NCBI RefSeq assembly: GCF_900107045.1
Contig: NZ_FNON01000002.1
Coordinates: forward strand, 620,001 to 684,000
DNA: 64,000 bases
From: Amycolatopsis xylanica
GTDB taxonomy: Bacteria > Actinomycetota > Actinomycetes > Mycobacteriales > Pseudonocardiaceae
Direction of reading: 5' to 3'
In this document: in pieces, positions 23,190-31,847 of the stretch
Numbering within the stretch: the stretch's first letter is position 1
Layout of the letters: the number at the start of each line of letters is the position of its first letter
Made by a program: the position numbers and the translations under genes
The notes under the pieces: generated by a model
Told to the model about the DNA's origin: nothing
Database searches by the model: none
Seen by the model: only the letters and a program-made list of their open reading frames with translations

Positions 23190-24320
23190 GTGAAGATCAT
23201 GCGGCCGTTGGGCGCGATCGGCATCGTGGCGAGCGCCGCCCTCGTGCTCGTGGCCTGTGGTTCCGACCCCGCGGCGAAGAACAGCGGCACCAGCTCGTCG
23301 GCTGCCGTGCCCGCCGGTGACGCCACGGCCCAGGTGGAGTGCGGCGGCAAGAGCCCGCTGTCCGCTGAAGGCTCGTCCGCGCAGAACAACGCGGTCGAGA
23401 TCTTCAAGCAGAAGTACACCGCGAAGTGCGCCGGCCAGCAGGTGAACTACAACCCGACCGGTTCCGGCGCGGGTGTGAAGCAGTTCAACGCCAACCAGGT
23501 CGACTTCGCCGGTTCGGACTCACCGCTCTCGGGCGCCGACGCGGAGGCCGCCAAGACCCGCTGCGCCAGCGACGCGTGGAACCTCCCGCTGGTCGTCGGC
23601 CCGGTCGCGATCGCCTACAAGCTCCAGGGCGTCGACAAGCTGGTGCTGACCCCCGAGGTCACCGCGAAGATCTTCAATGGCGGCATCAAGACCTGGGACG
23701 ACCCGGCCATCAAGGCCGTCAAGGGCAACGAGGCGCTGACCCTGCCGTCGAAGCCGATCCAGGTCGTCTCCCGCTCGGACGAGTCCGGCACCACGGACAA
23801 CTTCCAGAAGTACCTGAAGGCCGCCTCCAAGGGCGCCTGGACCCAGGGTGACGGCAAGGCGTTCAAGGGCGGCGTCGGCAACGGCGCGGCCAAGTCGAAC
23901 GGTGTCGTCGAGGCCGTCAAGGCCGCCGACGGTGCGATCACCTACGTCGAGGGCGCGTTCGCCAAGGACGGCGTGACCGCCGCCCAGCTCGACAGCGGTT
24001 CGGGTGCGGTCGAGCTCTCCGCCGCCAACGTCGCCAAGGCGCTCGACGCCGCGAAGTTCAAGAAGGAGGGCACGAACGACCTCGCCCTCGACCTGGACGG
24101 GATCTACGCCAGCAACACCCCGGGCGCCTACCCGCTGCTGCTGACCACCTATGAGATCGTCTGCTCGAAGTACGCTGACGCCAACGTCTCGAAGGCCGTC
24201 AAGGCGTTCCTGAACGTCGCCGCGACCGATGGTCAGAAGCCGCTGTCGGACAAGGGCTACGTCCCGATCCCGTCCTCGCTGCAGACGAAGGTCCTCGAGG
24301 CCGTCAAGGCCATCGCGTAA
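23190..24320 (+). CDS. pstS: Phosphate-binding lipoprotein PstS
   Basis: A 376-residue high-affinity phosphate-binding protein. The signal peptide has a lipobox at Cys23 ('LVLVACGSD'), so it is anchored outside the membrane. Phosphate-ligand segments 'SAEGSSAQ', 'GSGAGVKQF', 'AGSDSPLS' and 'SRSDESGTTDNF' are all visible. The GTG start at 23190 is fixed by GGAGG seven bases upstream. First gene of pstSCAB, behind PHO-box-like repeats. A 35-bp palindrome just after the pstC start may terminate part of the transcripts so that PstS is made in excess. Confidence 0.97.
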   Translation: MKIMRPLGAIGIVASAALVLVACGSDPAAKNSGTSSSAAVPAGDATAQVECGGKSPLSAEGSSAQNNAVEIFKQKYTAKCAGQQVNYNPTGSGAGVKQFNANQVDFAGSDSPLSGADAEAAKTRCASDAWNLPLVVGPVAIAYKLQGVDKLVLTPEVTAKIFNGGIKTWDDPAIKAVKGNEALTLPSKPIQVVSRSDESGTTDNFQKYLKAASKGAWTQGDGKAFKGGVGNGAAKSNGVVEAVKAADGAITYVEGAFAKDGVTAAQLDSGSGAVELSAANVAKALDAAKFKKEGTNDLALDLDGIYASNTPGAYPLLLTTYEIVCSKYADANVSKAVKAFLNVAATDGQKPLSDKGYVPIPSSLQTKVLEAVKAIA

Positions 24321-24348
24321 CACACGACAGGCTGGACTGAAGAAGTCG

Positions 24349-25410
24349 ATGACCGACTCAACTTCGACGCGAACGCCCACCGGGGACCCCGGTGGGCGTT
24401 CGCCGTCCTCTCGCATCCCCCCGGAGGCCCCGATTTCGGAGCAAGCACCGGCCTCGGCACCGAAACCGGGGTCCAAGGCCGCGGTGAAGCAGCGCCCCGG
24501 CGACCGCGTCTTCAAGAACCTGACCACCGGCGCCGGCGTCTTCGTCGTCGCACTGATCGGCTTGATCGGGCTGTTCCTGCTGGTGCAGGCGATCCCGGCG
24601 CTCAAGGCCGACAACGCGAACTTCCTGTTCTCCTCCGGCTGGTCGACCGGCGACCCGAACAACATGTCGTTCGGCATCCTGGACCTGCTCCAGGTCACGG
24701 TCGCCACCTCGCTGGTCGCGCTGATCATCGCCATGCCGGTCTCGCTGGGCATCGCGTTGTTCCTGACCCAGTACGCGCCCAAGCGCCTCGCCAGGGCGTT
24801 CGCCTACGTCATCGACCTGCTCGCCGCGGTGCCGTCGATCATCTTCGGCCTGTGGGGCATCCTCGTGCTGGCGCCTGCGATCGAGCCGTTCTCGCAGTGG
24901 ATCAACGAGACGTTCTCGTGGATCCCGGTCTTCGCGCCCGGCAACGTGGCGCCGAGCGTGCGCGGCACGATCTTCACCGCGGGCGTCGTGCTCGCGGTGA
25001 TGCTGCTGCCGATCATCTCCTCGCTGACCAGGGAGGTGTTCGAGCGGACGCCGACCCCGCACATCGAGGGCGCGCTGGCGCTGGGCGCCACGCGCTGGGA
25101 GGTCATCCGGACCACGGTCCTGCCGTTCGGCAAGGCGGGCTACATCGGCGCCTCGATGCTCGGCCTCGGCCGCGCGCTCGGCGAGACGATCGCGCTGGCG
25201 GTCATCCTGCTGATCCCGGTCGGCCGGAACTTCACCTGGAGCGTGTTCGACGGCGGCGCGACCTTCGCGTCCAAGATCGCCGCGAACTACAGCGAATTCA
25301 ACAACGTGACCTCCGCGGGCGCGTACATCGCGGCGGGCCTCGTGCTCTTCCTGCTGACCTTCCTGGTCAACTTCGCGGCCAGGTCCATCATCGCCAAGAA
25401 GGTGGACTGA
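24349..25410 (+). CDS. pstC: Phosphate ABC transporter permease PstC
   Basis: A 353-residue permease. After a ~55-residue Pro/Ser-rich cytoplasmic tail come six membrane segments, with the EAA loop 'EGALALGATRWEVIRTTVLP' and the PstC-typical 'LGRALGETIAL'. The ATG at 24349 follows pstS by 28 bp. The first codons overlap a perfect 35-bp palindrome (24369-24403), so the disordered N-terminus may partly reflect RNA structure. GTG at 24484 is a possible shorter start. It forms the pore with PstA. Confidence 0.94.
   Translation: MTDSTSTRTPTGDPGGRSPSSRIPPEAPISEQAPASAPKPGSKAAVKQRPGDRVFKNLTTGAGVFVVALIGLIGLFLLVQAIPALKADNANFLFSSGWSTGDPNNMSFGILDLLQVTVATSLVALIIAMPVSLGIALFLTQYAPKRLARAFAYVIDLLAAVPSIIFGLWGILVLAPAIEPFSQWINETFSWIPVFAPGNVAPSVRGTIFTAGVVLAVMLLPIISSLTREVFERTPTPHIEGALALGATRWEVIRTTVLPFGKAGYIGASMLGLGRALGETIALAVILLIPVGRNFTWSVFDGGATFASKIAANYSEFNNVTSAGAYIAAGLVLFLLTFLVNFAARSIIAKKVD
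24369..24403. terminator. 35-bp perfect palindrome at the pstS-pstC junction (candidate attenuator)
   Basis: Arms 24369-24385 and 24387-24403 (17 bp each, perfect) flank one central base. The element begins 20 bp inside the pstC reading frame. Such a GC-rich hairpin directly behind pstS would stall or terminate polymerase, or block pstC translation, giving more PstS than PstCAB. Position and perfection are seen; function is inferred. Confidence 0.75.
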
Positions 25411-25411
25411 G

Positions 25412-26326
25412 ATGACCACTTCGCTCGAAGCGCCCGCGTCGACGCCCGCGTTCCAGCAGGTCGGCCTGGCGCGCAAGGCCAAGAACGGCGTCGCGACCGT
25501 GCTCGTGTGGCTGTCGTTCCTGATCGCCGTCGTGCCGCTGATCTGGGTGCTGTACACGGTGATCGTCAACGGCATCACCCGGATCCCGTTCTCCAACTGG
25601 TGGGGCGAGGACTTCGGGAACGTGCTGTCCGACGAGGTCGGCGGCGGCGTGCTGCACGCGGTCATCGGCACCCTGCTGCAGGGCCTGGTCTGCGCGGTCA
25701 TCGCCGTGCCGCTCGGCCTGTTCGTCGCGATCTACCTGGTCGAGTACGGCCGGGGCAAGCTCGCGAAGACCACCACGTTCATGGTCGACATCCTCTCCGG
25801 TGTCCCCTCGATCGTCGCCGCGCTGTTCATCTACGCACTGTGGATCACCACGTTCGGCCTGCCGCGCAGTGGTTTCGCCGTGTCGCTCGCCTTGGTACTG
25901 CTGATGATCCCGGTGGTCGTGCGGTCCTCGGAGGAGATGCTCCGGATCGTCCCCGACGACCTGCGCGAGGCGTCCTACGCGCTGGGCGTGCCCAAGTGGA
26001 AGACGATCGTGAAGATCGTGCTGCCGACGGCGCTGTCCGGCATCATCGGCGGCATCATGATGGCGCTCGCCCGTGTCATGGGTGAGACCGCGCCGCTGCT
26101 GGTGCTCGTCGGCTACTCCAGCTACGTCAACTGGAACATCTTCAGCGGTGAGCAGGCCTCACTGCCGCTGGTGATGAACAACGAGCGCGTCACCAACACG
26201 ATGACCCCCGGCAGCGTCGGTTTCGAACGCATCTGGGGTGCCGCACTGACTCTGGTGCTCATCATCGCGGTGATCAACCTGCTCGCCACGCTGATCTCCC
26301 GCCTCGTCGCCCCGAAGAAGAAGTGA
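25412..26326 (+). CDS. pstA: Phosphate ABC transporter permease PstA
   Basis: A 304-residue permease with six membrane segments, the EAA loop 'REASYALGVPKWKTIVKIVL' and the PstA signature 'LARVMGETAPLLVL'. It starts 1 bp after the pstC stop, so it is coupled to it. It completes the transmembrane pore for phosphate delivered by PstS and is energised by PstB. C-terminus is basic ('VAPKKK'). Typical length and layout; no anomalies seen. Confidence 0.96.
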   Translation: MTTSLEAPASTPAFQQVGLARKAKNGVATVLVWLSFLIAVVPLIWVLYTVIVNGITRIPFSNWWGEDFGNVLSDEVGGGVLHAVIGTLLQGLVCAVIAVPLGLFVAIYLVEYGRGKLAKTTTFMVDILSGVPSIVAALFIYALWITTFGLPRSGFAVSLALVLLMIPVVVRSSEEMLRIVPDDLREASYALGVPKWKTIVKIVLPTALSGIIGGIMMALARVMGETAPLLVLVGYSSYVNWNIFSGEQASLPLVMNNERVTNTMTPGSVGFERIWGAALTLVLIIAVINLLATLISRLVAPKKK

Positions 26327-26329
26327 GTC

Positions 26330-27106
26330 ATGGCCAAGCGAATCGACGTCAAAGACGTAGACATCTACTACGGCAAGTTCCACGCCGTGGACAGCGTCAC
26401 GCTCTCGGTGCCGCCGCGTAACGTCACCGCGTTCATCGGCCCGTCCGGCTGTGGCAAGTCGACCGTGCTCCGCACCCTCAACCGCATGCACGAGGTCATC
26501 CCCGGCGCGCGCGTCGATGGCGAGGTGCTGCTCGACGGCGAGGACATCTATTCGTCCACTGTGGACCCCGTGCAGGTGCGCCGCACGATCGGCATGGTGT
26601 TCCAGCGCCCCAACCCGTTCCCCACGATGTCCATCAAGGACAACGTGGTCGCCGGCCTGAAGCTGGCCGGTACCAAGAACAAGAAGCGGCTCGACGAGAT
26701 CGCCGAGCGCGCGCTGCGTGGCGCGAACCTCTGGAACGAGGTCAAGGACCGGCTGAACAAGCCGGGCGGCGGTCTCTCCGGTGGTCAGCAGCAGCGTCTG
26801 TGCATCGCGCGCGCGATCGCGGTGCAGCCGGACGTGCTGCTGATGGACGAGCCGTGTTCCGCGCTGGACCCGATCTCCACGCTGGCGATCGAGGACCTGA
26901 TCGGTGAGCTGAAGAAGGAGTACACGATCGTCATCGTGACTCACAACATGCAGCAGGCCGCCCGGGTTTCGGACCAGACGGCGTTCTTCAACCTCGCGGG
27001 CGTCGGCCAGCCCGGCCGCCTGATCGAGCTGAACGACACGGAGAAGATCTTCTCCAACCCCAACGAAAAAGCGACCGAGGACTACATCTCCGGCCGCTTC
27101 GGCTGA
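26330..27106 (+). CDS. pstB: Phosphate import ATPase PstB
   Basis: A 258-residue ATPase with Walker A 'GPSGCGKST', Q-loop '[13 protein letters not shown]' (PNPFP is specific to PstB), signature 'LSGGQQQR', Walker B '[12 protein letters not shown]' and H-loop 'VTHNMQQA'. It drives phosphate uptake through PstCA and is the counterpart of Rv0820. It ends 8 bp before a family A palindrome that separates it from the convergent phoU. Confidence 0.97.
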   Translation: MAKRIDVKDVDIYYGKFHAVDSVTLSVPPRNVTAFIGPSGCGKSTVLRTLNRMHEVIPGARVDGEVLLDGEDIYSSTVDPVQVRRTIGMVFQRPNPFPTMSIKDNVVAGLKLAGTKNKKRLDEIAERALRGANLWNEVKDRLNKPGGGLSGGQQQRLCIARAIAVQPDVLLMDEPCSALDPISTLAIEDLIGELKKEYTIVIVTHNMQQAARVSDQTAFFNLAGVGQPGRLIELNDTEKIFSNPNEKATEDYISGRFG

Positions 27107-27113
27107 GTCTCCC

Positions 27114-27168
27114 AACGCGATAAAGCGGGCTTTATCCCACTCCGGGATAAAGCCCGCTTTATCGCGTT
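27114..27168. repeat. Family A long palindrome, copy 2 (pstB/phoU terminator)
   Basis: Perfect 25-bp arms (27114-27138, 27144-27168) flank a 5-nt spacer, ACTCC. The inner 22 bp of each arm match the copies at 1071 and 63427, while the outer bases differ (AACGC versus CCCGG types). On the plus strand it ends in a short T-run (27167-27170). It fills the gap between the stops of pstB and the convergent phoU, so it should terminate both. Confidence 0.92.
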
Positions 27169-27834
27169 TTACAGGTCTTCGGCGGAGCCGTAGCCCGGCA
27201 TGCGACCGGTGACCACGAAGACCATGCGGCGCGCGACCGAGACGGCGTGGTCGGCGAAGCGTTCGTAGAACCGGCCCAGCAGCGTGACATCGACGGCCGC
27301 GGCGACGCCGTGCGGCCAGTTCTTGTCCATGATCACGGTGAACAGGTGCTTGTGGATGTCGTCGACCTGGTCGTCGTCGGCCTCGAGCGTGCGGGCCGCC
27401 TCGACGTCCTTGGTCTTGATGACGGTCTCGGCCTGCCTGGCCAGCTTGACCGCGACCTTGCCCATCTCGGTGAAGTAGGGCTTCACGTCATCCGGGAGCA
27501 CGGCTTCCGGGTGACGGCGGCGCGCGGCCTTGGCGACGTGCAGGGCCAGGTCGCCCATCCGCTCCAGGCTCTCCGCCGCGTGGATGGCGGCCAGCACGGT
27601 CCGCAGGTCGGTCGCGACGGGTGCCTGGAGCGCCAGCAGCGCGTACGCCGCCTCCTCGCAGTCCGCCCGCGCGTCGTCGACCTTGGAGTCGCCGCTGATG
27701 ACCTGCTCCGCCAGGCTGAGATCCGTCTCCAGTAGCGCCTTGGTCGCCAATTCCATGGCGTCCGCGACCTGAAGTGACATTGCAGCCAGCTTTACGGCCA
27801 GCTGTTCGAGTTCGACGTGGTAAGCCTCGCGCAT
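27169..27834 (-). CDS. phoU: Phosphate signalling protein PhoU (PhoY2-like)
   Basis: A 221-residue all-helical protein of two PhoU three-helix bundles, counterpart of Rv0821c (PhoY2). Both bundles show the metal-binding E/D-x-x-x-D repeats (for example 'EADDDQVDDIHKHL' and 'SLERMGDLALHVAK'). PhoU links the Pst transporter to the phosphate two-component system and represses it in phosphate excess. It is convergent with pstB rather than the last gene of the pst operon, so its expression is independent of it. Confidence 0.95.
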   Translation of the reverse strand: MREAYHVELEQLAVKLAAMSLQVADAMELATKALLETDLSLAEQVISGDSKVDDARADCEEAAYALLALQAPVATDLRTVLAAIHAAESLERMGDLALHVAKAARRRHPEAVLPDDVKPYFTEMGKVAVKLARQAETVIKTKDVEAARTLEADDDQVDDIHKHLFTVIMDKNWPHGVAAAVDVTLLGRFYERFADHAVSVARRMVFVVTGRMPGYGSAEDL

Positions 27835-27928
27835 GGTCTCACTTTACGTGCGGTGATTCGCGAATGCCGCATCGCAGGGTGAACCGGACGTGAACCCGGC
27901 TTAACGAATTCCCCGAGGTCACAGGGGG

Positions 27929-29833
27929 TTAGCCCGTGGTCGCGGATTTCTTGGAGCCGCCAGCGGACTTCGTGGGCGTGGACGGCGGGGCGGCTTCCTC
28001 GACCGGCTTGTTCGGGTCGGGCAGCGGCGCGTTCTCGATCAGTGCCTTGAACACCGCGGCCGCCTTGCCCTGCACCAGCACCTCGTTGCCGCGGCCGTTC
28101 GAGATGCCGGTCGTCGGCACGGTCATGAAATTGATCTTGGCGGGATCGACGCCCTTCATCGACTGCGCCAGCGTGAGCATCTGGTCGACGCCGATGTTGT
28201 CACCGAACGTGGCCTTCGCGAACGCGGTGACGAAGCCGGTCAGCCTGCCCGCGTCGAGCATCACGTCCTTGGACATGACCTTCTTGAGCAGCGCGCCGAT
28301 GAACTCCTGCTGCCGCTTGATCCGGCCGTAGTCCGAGGTGACGTCGCCCTTGACGTGCCGGGCGCGCACGAAGTTCAGCGCCTGGTCGCCACTGATCGAG
28401 TGGTCGCCCGCCTCCGGGATGACCATGCCGAGCGTGGTGTCGTCGATCGGGATCTCGGTGTGCACGGTGACGCCCTGCACCGCGTCGACCATGTCCTTGA
28501 AGCCGTTGAAGTCGATGCCGACGAAGTGGGTCATCTTCATGCCGGTGATCTGCTGGATCACCTTGGTGACGCACTGCGGGCCGCCGACGGCGTACGCGGT
28601 GTTCAGCTTCGCGATCTTCTGCGCCGGCGACTTGTCCTCGCTGTACTTGGAGGTCGCGGGGTCGAAGCGGTTGCACTCCGGCCGTGAGATCTCGAGGTCG
28701 CGCGGGAAGGAGATCACCACGACCCGCTGCCGGTCGGCCGGGATGTGCGCGATCATCACCGAGTCGGAGCGCGCGCCCGGCGTGCCACTCGCGGTGCCGA
28801 CGCCGTCCTCTTCGGACGCGCCGTCGCGTGAGTCCGAACCGACCATGAGGAAGTTCTCGTCGCCGGTCTGCCCGGCTGCGTTCTGGATGTCGGCGGAGTT
28901 CTCGTCGAGCGCGGAGACCGACTTGAACTGCTGGTCGAAGAACACCTTGGCGCCCCAGGCGGCGCCGGTGCCCGCGAACACGATCGCGGCCAGCGCGATC
29001 GCGACGATCCGGCCGATGAGGACGGACCGCTCGATCTTGCGCTCTTTCTTCTCCTGCAGGCGGGTTTGCGCGGGCTTCTCTTCGGCCTTTTCGGCTTTTT
29101 CGACCGGCTCGGCGGCCGAGGGCGCGACGACGCGCTGCAACGCGGTGCGCGTCTGCTCGAGCAGCGCGGCGGGGCGGGCGGCGCGCCGCTCACGGCGTTC
29201 CCGCTTGCGGTTCTCCTCCTGCTCCAACTCATCGTGCGCGGCGGAGAAGCGGGCGAGCGTGTGGTCGATCTTGCGGCGCTGCCTGGTCGGCTCGTCGATG
29301 GTGTCGAGCTCGTCGGTCATCAGCGTCTCGACCGGCGGGCGCGGCGCGGCCGGACGTCGCGGCCTGCGCACCGGCTGGGCGACTTGGGTGGCGTCCGGCT
29401 CGGGACGGCGCTGAGGTTTGACAGGAGCGGGCTTGGCAGGCGCGGGCTTGGCGATCTGGGTCGCCTCGGGTTCGGGGCGGCGCCGGGGCAGCGGTGGCTG
29501 CGCGGCAGGCGGCATGGCGGGGCGGGCGGGCGCTTCGCCGGTGCCGGGCACGCGGCGCTGCTGACGCGGCGCCCTGACGCCGGGCACCGGGTGGGCGCCG
29601 GACTGGCGTGGCTGCCGCGCGGGCGGCTCGGGGGTGACGGCGCGCCGGGGCGGTCGCGGCACGTCGGGAGCGGGCGGGGCGAACACCGGACGTTCACCCG
29701 TGTGCCGCGCGACCATGTCCGAGACACTGATGCCGCCGGAGGCCTCCATCGAACGGCGCCGATCGGCGCGCGGCCGTCTCGGAGGGTTCGCGCTAGAGCG
29801 TTGACCGGTGCCTTCGTTGCGCTCGTCGGGCAC
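27929..29833 (-). CDS. LytR-CpsA-Psr (LCP) family cell-wall ligase
   Basis: A 634-residue LCP protein, counterpart of Rv0822c. Residues 1-275 are a Pro/Arg-rich, probably disordered cytoplasmic region. A membrane helix follows near 283-305, then the extracellular LCP domain with 'VISFPRDLEI', 'VRARH' and 'DYGRIKRQQEFI', whose arginines and aspartates bind the polyprenyl pyrophosphate. LCP enzymes attach glycopolymers such as arabinogalactan to peptidoglycan. The N-terminal region holds two copies of an 'RRPEPxATQ(I/V)A' motif, possible kinase or FHA-binding sites. Confidence 0.94.
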   Translation of the reverse strand: MPDERNEGTGQRSSANPPRRPRADRRRSMEASGGISVSDMVARHTGERPVFAPPAPDVPRPPRRAVTPEPPARQPRQSGAHPVPGVRAPRQQRRVPGTGEAPARPAMPPAAQPPLPRRRPEPEATQIAKPAPAKPAPVKPQRRPEPDATQVAQPVRRPRRPAAPRPPVETLMTDELDTIDEPTRQRRKIDHTLARFSAAHDELEQEENRKRERRERRAARPAALLEQTRTALQRVVAPSAAEPVEKAEKAEEKPAQTRLQEKKERKIERSVLIGRIVAIALAAIVFAGTGAAWGAKVFFDQQFKSVSALDENSADIQNAAGQTGDENFLMVGSDSRDGASEEDGVGTASGTPGARSDSVMIAHIPADRQRVVVISFPRDLEISRPECNRFDPATSKYSEDKSPAQKIAKLNTAYAVGGPQCVTKVIQQITGMKMTHFVGIDFNGFKDMVDAVQGVTVHTEIPIDDTTLGMVIPEAGDHSISGDQALNFVRARHVKGDVTSDYGRIKRQQEFIGALLKKVMSKDVMLDAGRLTGFVTAFAKATFGDNIGVDQMLTLAQSMKGVDPAKINFMTVPTTGISNGRGNEVLVQGKAAAVFKALIENAPLPDPNKPVEEAAPPSTPTKSAGGSKKSATTG

Positions 29834-30033
29834 TCGGTCTCCTCTCGTAGCGGTCGTGAGTGGGGCCGCTGAGGCTTACTCAGCAGTACAGGCCTTTCGT
29901 TATCGTACGGATACCTGTTGTTCCTGACGACACCCTGGCCCTAATTTTTTCACCGTCAGTACGTCACCTGACGTTGATCACCACGTTCTGGTGAAGATCG
30001 TCGCGTTCTGCAGGGCGAATGTCGGGATTTTCG

Positions 30034-30714
30034 TTACTGAGGGTGTTTAACGATGTGGACAGACTCACAGTCCCGATAAGCGACCATATTGCGCCCGGCC
30101 CGTTTCGCGGCGTAAAGGAGCGTGTCCGCACGCACCAGCTGCCGTTCCGCCTCGAGTGCGCGCCCCTGCCCAGGCCCGCTTTCATGGGCCAGGCCGACGC
30201 TGATGGTGACGCTGAGCCCCGGCTGCAGCTTCGACCACTGGTGATCGGCCACGCGCGCCCGCGCCGCCTCGGCGACCCGTACCGCGGTCCGCGCGTCGAT
30301 GTCCGGCATGACCAGCGCGAATTCCTCGCCGCCGTACCGCGCGCAGAACGCGCCGGGCGGCAGTCCCTCCTGCAACAGCCCGGCGACGCGGCGGAGCACC
30401 CGGTCGCCGACCAGGTGCCCGTAGGTGTCGTTGACCCGCTTGAACAGGTCGAGGTCGATCAGCGCGACGGCGATGCCGCCTTGCCGTTCGCGGAGCAGGC
30501 CGTGCAGGTGCTGATCGAGGTAGCGGCGGTTGTAACTGGAGGTCAGCGAGTCGCGCAGGCTGCCGGCGTGCGCCAGGTCGAGCGCCGAGCGCAGGTGCTC
30601 GTAGGCGCGGCGCCAGTCGCCCTGGTTGGCGAGCATCCCGGCGATGGACTCATGGAGTGCGAGCAGGTCGGTCCCGGCCGCGCCCGTCGCGAGCGCGGTC
30701 TCGTGGTCCGGCAC
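30034..30714 (-). CDS. GGDEF-domain diguanylate cyclase
   Basis: A 226-residue protein: a short helical N-terminal region (TPR-like 'GDWRRAYEHLRSALDLAHAG') and a complete GGDEF domain with 'LTSSYNRRYLD', 'DLDLFKRVNDTYGH' and the active-site 'RYGGEEFALVMP' (GGEEF about 128-132). It should make c-di-GMP from two GTP. No RxxD inhibitory site precedes GGEEF, so product inhibition is probably absent. The GTG at 30714 is chosen because GGAGG lies 8 bases upstream; ATG at 30741 or TTG at 30801 would extend it. RsiG at 12233 is a candidate c-di-GMP receptor. Confidence 0.9.
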   Translation of the reverse strand: MPDHETALATGAAGTDLLALHESIAGMLANQGDWRRAYEHLRSALDLAHAGSLRDSLTSSYNRRYLDQHLHGLLRERQGGIAVALIDLDLFKRVNDTYGHLVGDRVLRRVAGLLQEGLPPGAFCARYGGEEFALVMPDIDARTAVRVAEAARARVADHQWSKLQPGLSVTISVGLAHESGPGQGRALEAERQLVRADTLLYAAKRAGRNMVAYRDCESVHIVKHPQ

Positions 30715-30842
30715 GACTGTCACCTCCGTCACGCAATTCATGTCGACGTAAAGGAGGCGGCTCTTGAGATATCGGTACGGTAGAACGCGAATATCGCTCA
30801 AGTGGACGACATTCGTCGCTCGTTGTCACATTCGCCGGTTCG

Positions 30843-31397
30843 CTATTTCCCGGCGGAAAACTGCGGCAAGCCCTTGAGCAGCGGAAACTGGTCCTTCGCC
30901 CAGTAACTCACATTTGCATCGGGCTGATCCAGTAACTTCACGTAGTCATCCCAGGTGAGCCACCGGAAATCGTCGACTTCTTCCGGATTCGGCTTCGGAT
31001 CCTCATCGACCACTGCCGTGAACACGGGACAGAACTCATGCTCGATCACACCGTCGAAAACCGGCGTCTTGTAGAGGTATTTCGGCAGCACGCAGGTGAG
31101 CTCGTCCAGCTGCGGCATCCCGAGTTCGTAAGCGGCACGGCGGCGCACGGCATCCTCGAGCGCCTCACCCGGCGCCGGATGCCCGCACACGCTGTTCGTC
31201 CACACGCTGGGCCAGACCTTCTTCGAGGCCGCGCGCTGGGTAATCAGGAACTTGCCGTCGGAGCGGCGGAAGACGTAGCACGAGAACGCCAGATGCAGCC
31301 GCGTGTGCTCGTGGTGGCTGGCCAGTTTCGGCCCGGTCTCCCCCGTCGGAGTCCCGTCCTCGGTGCAGAAGACGATCCGCTCTTCTTCGATGCTCAC
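30843..31397 (-). CDS. idi: Isopentenyl-diphosphate delta-isomerase, type I
   Basis: A 184-residue Nudix-fold type I IPP isomerase. The catalytic Cys71 in 'TNSVCGHP' and the acidic 'IEHEF' motif near 118-122 are present, as are metal-binding residues in 'ASHHEHTRLHLAFS'. It interconverts IPP and DMAPP for isoprenoid synthesis. It stands alone between a GGDEF gene and a small membrane-protein gene, all on the minus strand. Length and motifs are normal. Confidence 0.95.
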   Translation of the reverse strand: MSIEEERIVFCTEDGTPTGETGPKLASHHEHTRLHLAFSCYVFRRSDGKFLITQRAASKKVWPSVWTNSVCGHPAPGEALEDAVRRRAAYELGMPQLDELTCVLPKYLYKTPVFDGVIEHEFCPVFTAVVDEDPKPNPEEVDDFRWLTWDDYVKLLDQPDANVSYWAKDQFPLLKGLPQFSAGK

Positions 31398-31449
31398 CGG
31401 TTCTACTGAACTACAAAGCCGCGACGGCGGCCACCACTTTCAGGGTGGC

Positions 31450-31764
31450 TTAAAACGTCAAATGTGACAGCGCGTAGGCGAGCACCGCGACGGACGCGGC
31501 CAAGGCCACCAGCCCCAGCACCCCGGCCCAGGCCAGCCCTGCCCCGAACTTCTTCCACTGCAGGGTCAATCCCATGAGCCCGATCCCGAGCGCGAGCACG
31601 CCGAGCCCGACCACGGCGAGCAATTCGAAGATCGACGACCCGACCACGCCAGCCGGGTCCACCCCGGCGATTTGGATCAGGATCGGGATCGCGAACGCGG
31701 TGAGGCCGACCAGTACGCCGACCGCTTTGCCAGGTGCCTTCCGCTGGGTTTCCGACTGCTCCAC
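31450..31764 (-). CDS. Small membrane protein, 104 aa
   Basis: A 104-residue protein with a short polar head ('MEQSETQRKAPGK') and three hydrophobic segments spread over residues 14-102. No named domain is recognised. It is on the same strand as idi and dusB with gaps of 52 and 83 bp, so co-transcription is possible. Reading frame and composition fit a real membrane protein, but function is unknown. Confidence 0.7.
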   Translation of the reverse strand: MEQSETQRKAPGKAVGVLVGLTAFAIPILIQIAGVDPAGVVGSSIFELLAVVGLGVLALGIGLMGLTLQWKKFGAGLAWAGVLGLVALAASVAVLAYALSHLTF

Positions 31765-31847
31765 GGTGTCCTCCCTCGTCCAGCTAACGAGCGTGGCAGC
31801 AGTGCGCGCCAGTCCGCTTGAGTAGGACTACCCGGATCAGCCGATAG

